A stretch of DNA of 64,000 bases from Phycisphaerales bacterium (lineage in GTDB: Bacteria > Planctomycetota > Phycisphaerae > Phycisphaerales > UBA1924). Positions 36,718 through 45,702 of this stretch are shown here, one piece after another. Location: positions 1-64,000 of the forward strand of contig JANQNW010000004.1 of assembly GCA_028279375.1 (NCBI GenBank), written 5' to 3'. A program made the translations under genes and the position numbers. The number at the start of each line of letters is the position of its first letter. Positions within the stretch are counted from its first letter, which is position 1. A model generated the notes under the pieces. It was not told the DNA's origin and did no database searches. It worked only from the letters and a program-made list of their open reading frames with translations.

Positions 36718-37941
36718 CTACGACTTGGGCGAGAGCCGGCCGTACGTGCGGGGTGAGAAGGGATACGCCTCGTAGACCGCGCGGATGTCCTGGAGCTTCA
36801 CTGCATTGATGCGATCAAGCTCCTCCTCGAGCGACATGTACGATCCGAGGTAGCTCCAGAGCCTGCCCAGACGCTGCATGCGCCCGTTCGGTCGCTCTCC
36901 GGAGAGCGTCGAGAACGTCGCCAGCTTGTTTCGAAGGCGAGCAAGATCGCCCTCGCCGATGGAGTCGACGACGCCGTCGAGTTCCCTGCCGATGATCGAC
37001 CAGACGTCATCCGCCCGCTCCGGGGCGCACGACGCGTAGATCAGGAAGTCGCCGGATCCATCGTGGGCGTCGTAATGAACCTCGGCTTCCTCCGCGATGC
37101 CGGGCTCGATCAGCGCCCAGTGCAGGCGGCTGTTGTCCGGATCGCCCAGCGCCTTGGTGAGCATCATCGCCGCATAGCGGCGCTCATCCTCAAGGGCAGG
37201 CGCCGAGGCGATGGCCAGGTTGTAGCAGCGCGACACGCTTTCATCCTGCACTTCAAAGTCGTCGGCGCCGACGGCGGGCTGGCTCGTGTCACGCGTGGCG
37301 CCCGTCGTGTTCCAGGCGCCGCATGCCTCTTTCGCCTGCGTCACGAGCGCATCGAAGTCGATCCGCCCCGCGGCGGCGAGCACCGTGTTGTCCGCCGAAT
37401 AGCGCTGCGTGAAGTACTCCTCCATCTGATCGCGCTTGAGATCGACGATCGTCTGATCGAGCCCGAGCACGCGATAGCCGAGTCCGTGCTCCCGATAATG
37501 ACGCGCGATGACTTCCTCATAGAGAACCCAGAACGGGTTGTCCTTGTACATCGCGATCTCTTCGAGGATGACGTTCTTCTCCGTGTCGAAGTCCTCCTGG
37601 CGAAGCGACGGCCGGAGAATGTCCGCAAGCAGATCGACGGCTTTCGGGAAGAGCTCCGGAAGCACATGGGCATGGAACGCCGTCATCTCGGTCGTCGTGA
37701 ATGCGTTGTAGCTGGCGCCGAGCTCATCGAACTCGCGATTGACATCGTCCGCGGAGCGGCGATCCGTGCCCTTGAACATCATGTGCTCGAGGAAGTGGCT
37801 CACGCCCATCACCTTCGACGCCTCATCACGGGCGCCCGTCTTGACGAAGAACCCTGCCGCAGCCGTGTGCGCATTCGGATCAACCTCGGCGATGATCTTC
37901 AGTCCGTTGTCGAGCGTTGCTTCCTGCAGTTGCACGGGCAT
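36718..37941 (-). CDS. M16 family zinc peptidase
   Basis: 407 residues. The inverted zinc motif HFLEH is at 49-53 (GVSHFLEHMMFKGT) and the third ligand is E128 or E129 in ILEEIAMYKDNP. SYNAFTTTEMTAFHAHVLPE is the usual strand after it. The C-terminal half is the inactive M16 domain with GDPDNSRLHWALIEPGIAEE. It has no signal peptide, so it acts in the cytoplasm or on the inner side. SD-like GAGAGGA lies seven bases before the ATG. It is the last gene of the sulphur/thiamine-rich run on this strand. Confidence 0.92.
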   Translation of the reverse strand: MPVQLQEATLDNGLKIIAEVDPNAHTAAAGFFVKTGARDEASKVMGVSHFLEHMMFKGTDRRSADDVNREFDELGASYNAFTTTEMTAFHAHVLPELFPKAVDLLADILRPSLRQEDFDTEKNVILEEIAMYKDNPFWVLYEEVIARHYREHGLGYRVLGLDQTIVDLKRDQMEEYFTQRYSADNTVLAAAGRIDFDALVTQAKEACGAWNTTGATRDTSQPAVGADDFEVQDESVSRCYNLAIASAPALEDERRYAAMMLTKALGDPDNSRLHWALIEPGIAEEAEVHYDAHDGSGDFLIYASCAPERADDVWSIIGRELDGVVDSIGEGDLARLRNKLATFSTLSGERPNGRMQRLGRLWSYLGSYMSLEEELDRINAVKLQDIRAVYEAYPFSPRTYGRLSPKS

Positions 37942-37953
37942 GGGTCAGTCCTC

Positions 37954-39090
37954 TCAGGAGTGTTCGGTCAGCGGTGTCTTCGACTTCGCGAGTGTATCGG
38001 CAGACTTCGTCTCGATCGCGCACTTCGGCAAACGCGTCTCCAGCGCCGAGAGCAGCGAGCGGCAGACCTCATCCGGCGCCGAGGCGCTACAGATCGCAGC
38101 GCTGACTGCGATGCCGAAGGGGCGAGCGACGCCTTCGCCCAACTCGCCGATCGTCTCTGATGTGATTCCGCCTATCGCAAGCGCCGGAGGCAGCGGTGGA
38201 TCTTCGTTCAGATAGGCGCGAAGGTAGGCGGGCCCCGAGACTTTCGTGCCTGCCTTCGTCTTCGTTGGGAACATCGCGCCGACACCGCAATAGTCGGCCC
38301 CGTCGAGTCGCGCAGCTCGCGCCATCTCGATCGTCTTCGTGGAGACGCCCACGAGCAGTTCCATCCCTGCGATTCGGCGGATCTCCTCGACGCTCAGATC
38401 ATCGGGGCCGACATGGACGCCGTCGGCGCCGGCGCTGAGCGCGACGTCAACGCGGTCGTTGATGACGATGGCGCAACCCTCTTCGCGCCCGATCTCGACA
38501 AGTCCCCGCGCTCGGGCGAGGAGCTCCATGTCGGGAAGGTCTTTCTCGCGCAGCTGAATGCAATCGGCGCCGGCGCGAGCGCATCGTCGAGCGACACTCA
38601 TCCAGTCGCCATTCGGGCAAAGCGATTCGCTGAGAATCACACAGAGGCGCCAGCCGGTGAATGGCCGCGCCGAGGGCGCCGTCGCCAGCGTCAGGCGTTT
38701 GCCGATCTCATACACGTCATAGCGCACGCGCTCGATCTCCTGCGCTGCTCCGGATTCCGGCGCACGGAGTTTCGCGGATTCCTCGAGCACGCGAAGCGAC
38801 TCGCTCGCCCTGGCGCTCGCGGCGCACACAATGGTCTGCATCGTCGCTCGTGACCGCTCCTGCGCCGTCGTAGTCTGCGTCCCGACGTCGCCCGGTGTGT
38901 CGCGCGCCGCGGCGAGCGCGATGGCGCTGGCCATCATCCCCACAGCCTGCGTCAGGCGATGACGCGCCGACTTGAGCGCCGCGCTGCAGTCTGGGTCATT
39001 CAGTTGGAATCGTGCGACATCTTCCAGCGTGCGCAACGCCTCGCGGCTTCGATTGAAGTTCGCGTCGATGAGGCGTTCGATCGAGGACAT
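37954..39090 (-). CDS. thiE: Thiamine-phosphate synthase with an N-terminal ThiD2-like domain
   Basis: 378 residues. The first 140 residues (RLIDANFNRSREALRTLEDV, then VCAASARASESLRVLEESAK) form the helical extra domain called ThiD2 in several phyla. The C-terminal TIM barrel is ThiE: DCIQLREKDLPDMELLARAR, IVINDRVDVALSAGADGVHV, GPDDLSVEEIRR, YCGVGAMFPTKTKAG and ALAIGGIT. ThiE joins HMP-PP and THZ-P to give thiamine phosphate. Its stop is 12 bp before the M16 start and its start is nine bases from the mccB-type stop, so it is in the middle of an operon. Confidence 0.93.
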   Translation of the reverse strand: MSSIERLIDANFNRSREALRTLEDVARFQLNDPDCSAALKSARHRLTQAVGMMASAIALAAARDTPGDVGTQTTTAQERSRATMQTIVCAASARASESLRVLEESAKLRAPESGAAQEIERVRYDVYEIGKRLTLATAPSARPFTGWRLCVILSESLCPNGDWMSVARRCARAGADCIQLREKDLPDMELLARARGLVEIGREEGCAIVINDRVDVALSAGADGVHVGPDDLSVEEIRRIAGMELLVGVSTKTIEMARAARLDGADYCGVGAMFPTKTKAGTKVSGPAYLRAYLNEDPPLPPALAIGGITSETIGELGEGVARPFGIAVSAAICSASAPDEVCRSLLSALETRLPKCAIETKSADTLAKSKTPLTEHS

Positions 39091-39099
39091 CGCAGGTTT

Positions 39100-40287
39100 T
39101 CAGCCGAGGGCCTGGGAGAGATCGTCGATCAGGTCCTGCGTGTCCTCGACGCCGACGCTGAGTCGAATGAGTGAATCCGAGATTCCAAGCTGCGTGCGCA
39201 TTTCAGGGGGCACGGACGCATGCGTCATGATCGCAGGATGCTCAATAAGCGATTCCACACCGCCAAGCGATTCCGCCAGCGCGAAGATCTTCACGCGCTC
39301 CAGGAATCGTCTTGATTCATCGAGACCGCCGTTCATGTAGATCGTGATGATCCCGGAGAAACCATCCATCTGCTTTGCCGCGATCTCATGCTGCGGATGT
39401 GAAGACAACCCCGGATACACAGTGCGCTCGATCTTCGGGTGGTTCTCAAGGAACGTCGCGATCTCAACGGCGCTCTGGCAGTGACGCTGCATGCGCACGT
39501 GCAGGGTCTTGATGCCGCGAAGTGTTAGATATGCATCGAAGGGGCTCATCGACGCTCCGACCGCGTTCTGGTGATAGCGAATGCGTTCGGCGAGGTCCTG
39601 CCGATTCGTCGCGAGCAATCCGCCGACGGCGTCCGAATGACCATTGAGGTATTTCGTCGATGAGTGCATGACGACATCGAAGCCGAGTTCGAGAGGACGC
39701 TGCAGCATCGGAGTCGCGAATGTGCTGTCGCAGCAGAGAATCGCGTCCGGCGCCTGGGCCTTCGCGATCACGGCGATCTTCGCCAGGTCCACGACCTTCA
39801 GCAGGGGATTTGTGGGCGTCTCCACCCATACCAACTTCGTGTCGGGCGTCAGGGCGTCCTTGATGGCGCCGTCGCTCGTCAGGTCGACGAAATGCGCATC
39901 GATTCCCTGCGAGGGCGTGCGCACCATACGGATCAACCGCCCGGTTCCGCCATAGAGATCATCCATCGCCACGACACGACCGCCGTGCGGCACGAAGTCG
40001 AGCATGGTGGCGATTGACGCAAGGCCGGAGACAAACGCGAAGCCGCCGCCCGTGACATCATCACCAAGCGAGATGCCGGTGTTCTCCAGACCAGCGATCA
40101 TCCGCTCCAGCGCGTATCGGGTGGGATTGTGCGGGCGGGCGTATTCGTACCCTTTATGAACGCCCGGAGATTCCTGCACATACGTCGTCGAGACTGAGAT
40201 CGATGGCATCACCGCGCCGGTCGAAGGATCCGGCGCCTGTCCGGCGTGAACAACCTTGCTCGCGTCTCTCAGTCGGGAATGATCCAT
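39100..40287 (-). CDS. Cystathionine gamma-lyase/synthase family enzyme
   Basis: 395 residues, PLP fold type I. The PLP lysine is K212 in SSTKYLNGHSDAVGG. YARPHNPTRYALERMIAGLE, AMDDLYGGTGRLIRMV and WVETPTNPLLKVVDL are conserved in the cystathionine gamma-lyase/synthase group. Next to a cystathionine beta-synthase gene, the lyase role (cystathionine to cysteine) is more likely than synthase. GGAG lies five bases before the ATG. Confidence 0.88.
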   Translation of the reverse strand: MDHSRLRDASKVVHAGQAPDPSTGAVMPSISVSTTYVQESPGVHKGYEYARPHNPTRYALERMIAGLENTGISLGDDVTGGGFAFVSGLASIATMLDFVPHGGRVVAMDDLYGGTGRLIRMVRTPSQGIDAHFVDLTSDGAIKDALTPDTKLVWVETPTNPLLKVVDLAKIAVIAKAQAPDAILCCDSTFATPMLQRPLELGFDVVMHSSTKYLNGHSDAVGGLLATNRQDLAERIRYHQNAVGASMSPFDAYLTLRGIKTLHVRMQRHCQSAVEIATFLENHPKIERTVYPGLSSHPQHEIAAKQMDGFSGIITIYMNGGLDESRRFLERVKIFALAESLGGVESLIEHPAIMTHASVPPEMRTQLGISDSLIRLSVGVEDTQDLIDDLSQALG

Positions 40288-40388
40288 CTCGTCTCCGTAA
40301 CCTCAGCGTCTTCGGGCGTCCGGGCCCGAATTGGCCGCGGATTGTAGGGCGCTCGAGCGAGCGTCCGGCGATTCTCGATCCGCAGCAT

Positions 40389-41828
40389 TCAGGCGTCCGG
40401 CATCTGCCGGCGCAGGTAGTTGATGAGGTCGATCTTGGTGATGAGGCCGTAGTACACGCCCTCCGCGTCGACGACGATCGCCACGCGATCCGCTCGGAAG
40501 ATCGGCATCAGATCTTCGATCGCCGCGCTCGGATCGATCGTCTCGAGTCGGCTCGTCATGAACTCTGACACCGGCTTGTCGAACGCAGACTTGTCGCCGG
40601 CGAGCGCCAGGAGAATGTCGCTCTCGTCGATGATGCCGACAACGCGATCCTTCGCCTCGACAATCGCAATCTGCGAAACGTCGTACAGCTTCATCATCGC
40701 GATCGCCTGCTTGATCGGCTCCGATGGCTGCAGCGTGTAGTCCTCCCGCAGATCGCGCCGACGCGCGATGAGATCGCGGAGATCATCGCGCGACTCGCGC
40801 TCGATGAATCCCTGGTCCATCATCCAATAGTCATTGAACTGTTTCGACAGATACTTGGCGCCGTGGTCGCAGGCGAACGTGACGACGTTCTTCGGAGTCG
40901 ACTGCCGACGGCAGTACACGAGCGCCGCGTGAATCAGACAGCCCGAGCTCGAACCGCTCAGCAGCCCTTCCGCGTGCAGAAGATCTCGCGCTGCGTGCAA
41001 GGAGTCGCGATCGCTCACGGCGATCGCTTCATCGACGAGATCGAGATCGCAGATATCCGGCACGAAGTCCTCGCCCATGCCCTCCACAATCCATGTGCCC
41101 GGTTCAACTGTCTTGCCCTCATTCACCAGCGGCGCGAGGATTGATCCCTCAGGATCAGCGAGGATCACCTGGCAATCGGGATTGATCTCCTTGAGACGTT
41201 TGCCGGCGCCGCTCAGCGTACCTCCGGATCCGACGCCCACAATGAACGCATCGACAGGCGCGCCCGTCGCCTGCATGACCTGCTCGGCGATCTCCGGAGC
41301 TGTTGTTTCATAATGGGCGGCCGCATTCGCGCTGTTGCCGAATTGATTGATGTGGAACGAGTTGGGCGTGGACTGCGCAATTCGCGCGGCGACGTCCTGG
41401 TAATAGTCCGGATGACCCTTGGACACATCCGAGCGCGTCATGACGACTTCCGCGCCCATCGCCCGCAGGTTCTGGATCTTGCCCTGGCTCATTTTGTCAG
41501 GCACGACGACGACGAGCTTGTATCCCTTTTGACCGGCGACAAGCGCGAGCCCGAGGCCCGTGTTGCCGGCGGTCGCCTCGATGATCGTCGGTTTCTGGTC
41601 GGCGTTCGGATCGATCAGTCCCTCGCGCTCCGCCGCCTCGATCATCGAGAGCCCGATGCGGTCCTTGATCGATCCCGCCGGATTCTGGAGCTCGAGCTTC
41701 AGGAACAGACGACACGGTCCGGTGTCCATGTGCGAGACCTCCAGCATCGGCGTGTTGCCGATCATCTGGAGCACGCTTGCGTGCACTGGCGCTAGGGCGG
41801 ATTGCGTCGAGGATGACGACTCAGGCAT
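40389..41828 (-). CDS. Cystathionine beta-synthase with two C-terminal CBS domains
   Basis: 479 residues. The N-terminal PLP domain (fold type II) has SIKDRIGLSMIEAAE with lysine K55, EATAGNTGLGLALVAG and GVGSGGTLSGAGKRLKEINP. The C-terminal 130 residues are a Bateman module (SDILLALAGDKSAFDKPVSE, then VAIVVDAEGVYYGLITKIDL). The order matches the eukaryotic-style CBS rather than plain CysK. It condenses serine and homocysteine. A tract of T residues sits before the ATG instead of a ribosome site. With the next gene it gives reverse transsulphuration. Confidence 0.9.
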   Translation of the reverse strand: MPESSSSTQSALAPVHASVLQMIGNTPMLEVSHMDTGPCRLFLKLELQNPAGSIKDRIGLSMIEAAEREGLIDPNADQKPTIIEATAGNTGLGLALVAGQKGYKLVVVVPDKMSQGKIQNLRAMGAEVVMTRSDVSKGHPDYYQDVAARIAQSTPNSFHINQFGNSANAAAHYETTAPEIAEQVMQATGAPVDAFIVGVGSGGTLSGAGKRLKEINPDCQVILADPEGSILAPLVNEGKTVEPGTWIVEGMGEDFVPDICDLDLVDEAIAVSDRDSLHAARDLLHAEGLLSGSSSGCLIHAALVYCRRQSTPKNVVTFACDHGAKYLSKQFNDYWMMDQGFIERESRDDLRDLIARRRDLREDYTLQPSEPIKQAIAMMKLYDVSQIAIVEAKDRVVGIIDESDILLALAGDKSAFDKPVSEFMTSRLETIDPSAAIEDLMPIFRADRVAIVVDAEGVYYGLITKIDLINYLRRQMPDA

Positions 41829-41946
41829 AAGAAAAAACGTCCGAAATCAGGCTGGAAAGGGCGATTCTCACCGGGAAGGACACACCATGCCCGGCCAGAT
41901 CGCAGTGTAGCGATTCGACTCCGGACTCGGCCCGGTGAGGCGCCTC

Positions 41947-42918
41947 TCAGCCCGCCTGCGGGAGGGAGGCGCTTCGCGGGGCGCCCCCGGCGAGTTGGAT
42001 CTGGTCACGACCATTGTGCTTGGCGGCGTACAGGGCGCTGTCGGCAGTCTCGATCCATTGCACCGGATCGAATCCGCCGTCGCGCGCACGATCGCACACG
42101 CCAAAGGACACCGTGATCCCGCGTTTCGGATGTCGCGGCCACGCGTGGCGATTGATCTCATCACGAATGCGCTCGAGGAGACCCATCGCCTGGCGTGAGT
42201 CCGTTCCGGGCAGAATCAGGGCGAACTCCTCACCCCCGTACCGGCATGCGAAGTCCGACCGACGCAGGTTGCGCTGGAGGATCTTGGCGAACGCCTGCAA
42301 CACGTCGTCTCCGGCGGCATGACCAAACTGATCGTTCAGGCTCTTGAAGTGATCAAGATCACAGAGGACAAGCGACAGGGAGCTCCCGTCACGGCTCGAC
42401 GCGGCGAGTTCACCCGCAAGACGCTCATCGAAGAACTGCCTGTTCCAGAGTCCCGTCAGACCGTCGATCTGGGCGCGACGCGCCAGCAGGTCCATGAGGT
42501 GGGAGATTCGCATGGCCGATCGCACGCGGGCCCGCAACTCCGCCACATCGAATGGTTTGCAGATGTAATCCACGGCGCCCAGTTCGAGGCCTCGGACCTT
42601 GTCGTTCACCTCATCGCTCCCCGAGAGCACGATCACGGGGATTCCAACCGTGTCGTCAGCGCTCTTGAGACGCTGAAGCACCTCGAATCCGTCCATTCCC
42701 GGCATGTTCAAGTCGAGCAGGATCAGGTCCGGCGCATGCCGGCGGGCGTGCTCCAGCCCTTCGGCGCCGTTGTCGCATGAGATCAGTTCCAGGCGCTCGT
42801 CCTTCAGACGCACCTTCAGCAGTCGATGGATGTCCATCGAATCGTCGATGAGCAGCAGCTTTGGCGTGCGCTCATCTTCCACTGTCAAAGGATGGTCAGA
42901 GGACCCGTCCAGTCTCAT
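41947..42918 (-). CDS. Response regulator with GGDEF diguanylate cyclase domain
   Basis: 323 residues. Receiver domain 19-135 with phospho-acceptor D69 in LILLDLNMPGMDGFEVLQ. The GGDEF domain follows: DGLTGLWNRQFFDERLAGEL, GDDVLQAFAKILQRNLRRSD and GGEEF at 228-232, so the catalytic site is intact. The product-inhibition I-site RxxD (219-222) stands five residues before GGEEF. It makes cyclic di-GMP when phosphorylated. CGGAG lies seven bases before the ATG. It is paired with the Hpt gene upstream. Confidence 0.95.
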   Translation of the reverse strand: MRLDGSSDHPLTVEDERTPKLLLIDDSMDIHRLLKVRLKDERLELISCDNGAEGLEHARRHAPDLILLDLNMPGMDGFEVLQRLKSADDTVGIPVIVLSGSDEVNDKVRGLELGAVDYICKPFDVAELRARVRSAMRISHLMDLLARRAQIDGLTGLWNRQFFDERLAGELAASSRDGSSLSLVLCDLDHFKSLNDQFGHAAGDDVLQAFAKILQRNLRRSDFACRYGGEEFALILPGTDSRQAMGLLERIRDEINRHAWPRHPKRGITVSFGVCDRARDGGFDPVQWIETADSALYAAKHNGRDQIQLAGGAPRSASLPQAG

Positions 42919-42957
42919 GAACCGACTCCGGGCGACGCGGACGTCGCATCACTGACG

Positions 42958-43275
42958 CTAGAGAGAGACGCGATTGCACATGTCGACGAGTTCATCGACG
43001 TGCTGCCGGATCTCATCAATCTCCGCCGTTTCGCGAATGCTGTACTCGAGCTCCATGGCGACATCGCCCAGCGGCGAGAAGCCATAGCCGCCGCTGGCGC
43101 CTTTGAGCTGATGCGCAATCTGGCGAAGACCCTCGAGGTCCTGCTCGCTCCACGTGTTCTGAATCGCCTCGATGCGATCGGGCATCTCGTCAACGAAAAC
43201 CTCGACAAGCTCGCGCATGTCGGGATCGTCGGAGAACTCGCTCCGCACCGGGTCCGCGTTCGGTTCCTGAGCCAT
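42958..43275 (-). CDS. Hpt phosphotransfer protein
   Basis: 105 residues from the ATG at 43275; the frame continues to 43365 but a GGAGAGGG site favours this start. The phosphorylated His is H55 in IAHQLKGASGGYGF, the standard Hpt motif. The rest is a four-helix bundle. It ends 39 bp before the GGDEF response regulator and is likely to pass phosphate to its receiver. No histidine kinase gene is in the window. Confidence 0.9.
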   Translation of the reverse strand: MAQEPNADPVRSEFSDDPDMRELVEVFVDEMPDRIEAIQNTWSEQDLEGLRQIAHQLKGASGGYGFSPLGDVAMELEYSIRETAEIDEIRQHVDELVDMCNRVSL

Positions 43276-43407
43276 GACGTGTCGCCCTCTCCTGAAATGA
43301 ACACAGCGCCCGCGAGTCGCGGCGGGCGCCCTGCACGTATCGGCGAGCAGGCTGCGAGCCTTCATGAGACAGGCGAGAGCTTCGAGGGCGTGTCGTTGAA
43401 GCGGACC

Positions 43408-44322
43408 TTATCGGGAGGCCAGAATTCCATCTGGCGCGATTATTCGCTCTGCGCCGGTCCACTCAGATCCGCTCGACGACGCATCACGCTCGGCAATCGC
43501 GACGCCCGCCCCGAGGGCGCCCATCGCGAACAACGCCTGGCCGACTCGGATGAGCGGATGTCCGCATCGCTTGCGCGGCGCCAGCCTGTCGAGACGCGGC
43601 GCCAGCGCCGCCAGGGCGCACGCGCCCAGCGCCCAGATTGAGACATCGCCCATCGGGTAACCGCACAACGCGACGACGACGAGATACCCGCTCAGGATGT
43701 AGAAGCATGCCCGAGCGATCTCAGCGCGCTTGAAGACGAGGATGGTCAGGAACGCGCTGACGCTCAAGGCGCCGCATCCGGCCGCCAGCTGCGAAGCCAC
43801 CGCGCTCCCGCCTCGAAACAGCACGTGCGCCATCGCCCCGGAGATCGCCGCCAACAGCACGAGCTGCCAGAGCGTGAGCCAGCGATCCGAGACCGCCCGC
43901 GGCTTGGCCACACTCAGAACGCACATCGCGATCGCGCTGCCGACGCACCAGAGCACAAGCGGGGCCGTCCCGAGGTAATGCGGATGCACCCCGATCAGAA
44001 TCACGAGGGCGCATCCGGCGCCGACAAAAAATCGCCCGATGGCGATGAGACCTCCGAGACGAGAAAGGGCGCGTTCGATCAGAGCCCATGCGCCAAGCGC
44101 CAGCACGATGTGCGGTATCCGATACGTCGTATCGACGGGCCAGAGGTCAGGCACGCCATGGCTCGCGTAATCCGCGATCAGCAGCCCCAGCGAAACGCCG
44201 AAGACGCTGAGAAACCACTTGGCGCCCGCGCCGCGGAGCGTCTTGATGAAAAGCGGCGCCAACAACACTCCTGCAAGCAGGACCGCAGGAACGAATCCGC
44301 CAAAGAGCGCAATGCGAATCAT
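43408..44322 (-). CDS. Polytopic membrane protein, unknown function
   Basis: 304 residues with eight to ten hydrophobic segments and short loops; the C-terminal 45 residues are hydrophilic. No motif points to a transport or enzyme family. It starts 15 bp after the yceI-like stop on the same strand, so the two are probably one operon. YceI proteins often sit beside cytochrome b561, which this is not: no conserved His pairs of that family are visible. Confidence 0.6.
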   Translation of the reverse strand: MIRIALFGGFVPAVLLAGVLLAPLFIKTLRGAGAKWFLSVFGVSLGLLIADYASHGVPDLWPVDTTYRIPHIVLALGAWALIERALSRLGGLIAIGRFFVGAGCALVILIGVHPHYLGTAPLVLWCVGSAIAMCVLSVAKPRAVSDRWLTLWQLVLLAAISGAMAHVLFRGGSAVASQLAAGCGALSVSAFLTILVFKRAEIARACFYILSGYLVVVALCGYPMGDVSIWALGACALAALAPRLDRLAPRKRCGHPLIRVGQALFAMGALGAGVAIAERDASSSGSEWTGAERIIAPDGILASR

Positions 44323-44337
44323 GAATCTGTCAAACGC

Positions 44338-44961
44338 TTACTTGCGCTTCCCCTCGACGGCCACGATCAGGTCAATTGTATTTCCAAGCGGACCATTATC
44401 GCTGAGATCGTCAGGAAGATACGTCGTAATCCCGAAGTCCGAGCGCTTGATCGAGAAGGTCGCCTCGAACCCGGTGACCTCATTGCCCCGGAACGATCCG
44501 ACGCCATAGTCGACCAGCGTCGCGACGATCTCCTTCTCAACGCCATGCAGCGAGAGCGGGCCGCGAAGTTCGTACTTGTCATCACCCAGGGAGCGAACGG
44601 ACGTCGCCTTGAATGTCGCCTCCGGGAACTGCTTCACGCTGAAGAAGTCCGGGCTCATCACATGCTTGTCGCGGTCCTTGTTCGCGGTGTCGACGCTTGT
44701 CAGATCAATTGTGAACTCGAACGCGCTGGCGCCGGGGGACTCGCGATCCAGCGAGAACTCGCCGTCTACGCGATTGAAGCGGCCGTAGAACGGCGCAACG
44801 CCCGCGTGGCGAATCCGGAAGAGCACCGTCGAATGCACGCCGTCCACGCCATAGGTCGCGGCGCCTGAGGCCTGGTTCGCGACGGCTGGTGAACTACCGA
44901 ACAGGGCGATGGCGCCGGCCACGGCCAGCGATGCGAGAGCGACAAACAGCGTGCGGTGCAT
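44338..44961 (-). CDS. Exported YceI-family protein
   Basis: 207 residues. A signal peptide (ALASLAVAGAIALFGSS) is followed by the YceI lipocalin-like fold: GVDGVHSTVLFRIRHAGVAP, FYGRFNRVDGEFSLDRES, FEFTIDLTSVDTANKDRDKH, FFSVKQFPEATFKATSV and the C-terminal DFGITTYLPDDLSDN. YceI proteins bind isoprenoid-type lipids in the periplasm. GGAG lies six bases before the ATG. Confidence 0.93.
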   Translation of the reverse strand: MHRTLFVALASLAVAGAIALFGSSPAVANQASGAATYGVDGVHSTVLFRIRHAGVAPFYGRFNRVDGEFSLDRESPGASAFEFTIDLTSVDTANKDRDKHVMSPDFFSVKQFPEATFKATSVRSLGDDKYELRGPLSLHGVEKEIVATLVDYGVGSFRGNEVTGFEATFSIKRSDFGITTYLPDDLSDNGPLGNTIDLIVAVEGKRK

Positions 44962-45055
44962 GAGGGGCTCCGATGAGGATTTGGAATCAGTGGATCGAGT
45001 CAGAGGAGGGGTGACGCCCCGGCGGCGCGGGCCGTACAGGGTTCACCGACTTGTG

Positions 45056-45094
45056 TTCGGTCGTATTCCCGGCTGGATTCGTACAGCGACCGAA
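45056..45094. other. Inverted repeat in the STAS-YceI gap
   Basis: TTCGGTCG, 23 bases, CGACCGAA, perfect over 8 bp with wobble extension. It lies in a gene-free 208-bp gap between two genes on the minus strand. It may be a hairpin in the STAS 3' end or the YceI leader, or an operator. Confidence 0.3.
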
Positions 45095-45169
45095 TGTCGA
45101 GGCTGCAATGACCATGCCTGAAACCATCGTGAGGCATCCTGCGATCGCGAATTGCCTGTCGGGGGCGTC

Positions 45170-45520
45170 TCAGGCCAGTTTCTTGATCGCTTTCTCAGCC
45201 GTCTTCTCGATCGGAAAGAGCTTGTCGAGCTTCGTCATCTTCAGCACGGTGCTGATCTCAGAGTTCACATTCGAGATGATCAGCTTCCCGCCCGATTTCT
45301 TCGCCTGGTTTGCGAGGCTGACGACCATGCCCAGCCCGGCAGACGCCATGAACTGGACCTCCTCGAAGTTGAGGAGCACTTTCCAGCCGCTCTTCGGGGC
45401 GTCGGCCGCCACCTGTTTGCCGATGACGCCGGCTTCGTATTCCGAGAGCGATGGCGTCTTCAGATTTGCGACGAGGACCCCGCCGCTGACTTCCGTGGTC
45501 ACATGGGTCGTTTCTGCCAT
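45170..45520 (-). CDS. STAS-domain protein (anti-sigma factor antagonist type)
   Basis: 116 residues from the ATG at 45520. STAS fold with VSGGVLVANLKTPSLSEYEA, KVLLNFEEVQFMASAGLGMV and ANQAKKSGGKLIISNVNSEI. The Ser in ASAGLG is the position phosphorylated in SpoIIAA-like antagonists. The strand and the turn fit. No anti-sigma kinase gene is adjacent. TACACT ends six bases before the start codon, with no Shine-Dalgarno sequence, so it is probably leaderless. Confidence 0.88.
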   Translation of the reverse strand: MAETTHVTTEVSGGVLVANLKTPSLSEYEAGVIGKQVAADAPKSGWKVLLNFEEVQFMASAGLGMVVSLANQAKKSGGKLIISNVNSEISTVLKMTKLDKLFPIEKTAEKAIKKLA

Positions 45521-45526
45521 GACGCC

Positions 45527-45532
45527 AGTGTA
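45527..45532 (-). promoter_or_regulatory. -10 box of the STAS gene, probable leaderless transcript
   Basis: TACACT on the minus strand, six bases before the ATG at 45520. Confidence 0.55.
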
Positions 45533-45664
45533 GGGCGCCCGGCGCCTTCTGATCGACCGCTCCGTGCGCTCAGATCCGATACACAATTCGTATTGATCCG
45601 GCCCTGCGTGTCCGGATCTATATCATCGAGTCAGCGAGCCCGCTCTGGCGATTCGATCCGCCTC

Positions 45665-45670
45665 TATAGT
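45665..45670 (+). promoter_or_regulatory. -10 box of the coiled-coil/winged-helix gene
   Basis: TATAGT, 32 bases before the ATG at 45703, followed by GAGGAGAGACGC, which holds a normal Shine-Dalgarno sequence. No clear -35. Confidence 0.45.
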
Positions 45671-45702
45671 GAAGTGCGCATCTGGCATATGAGGAGAGAC
45701 GC

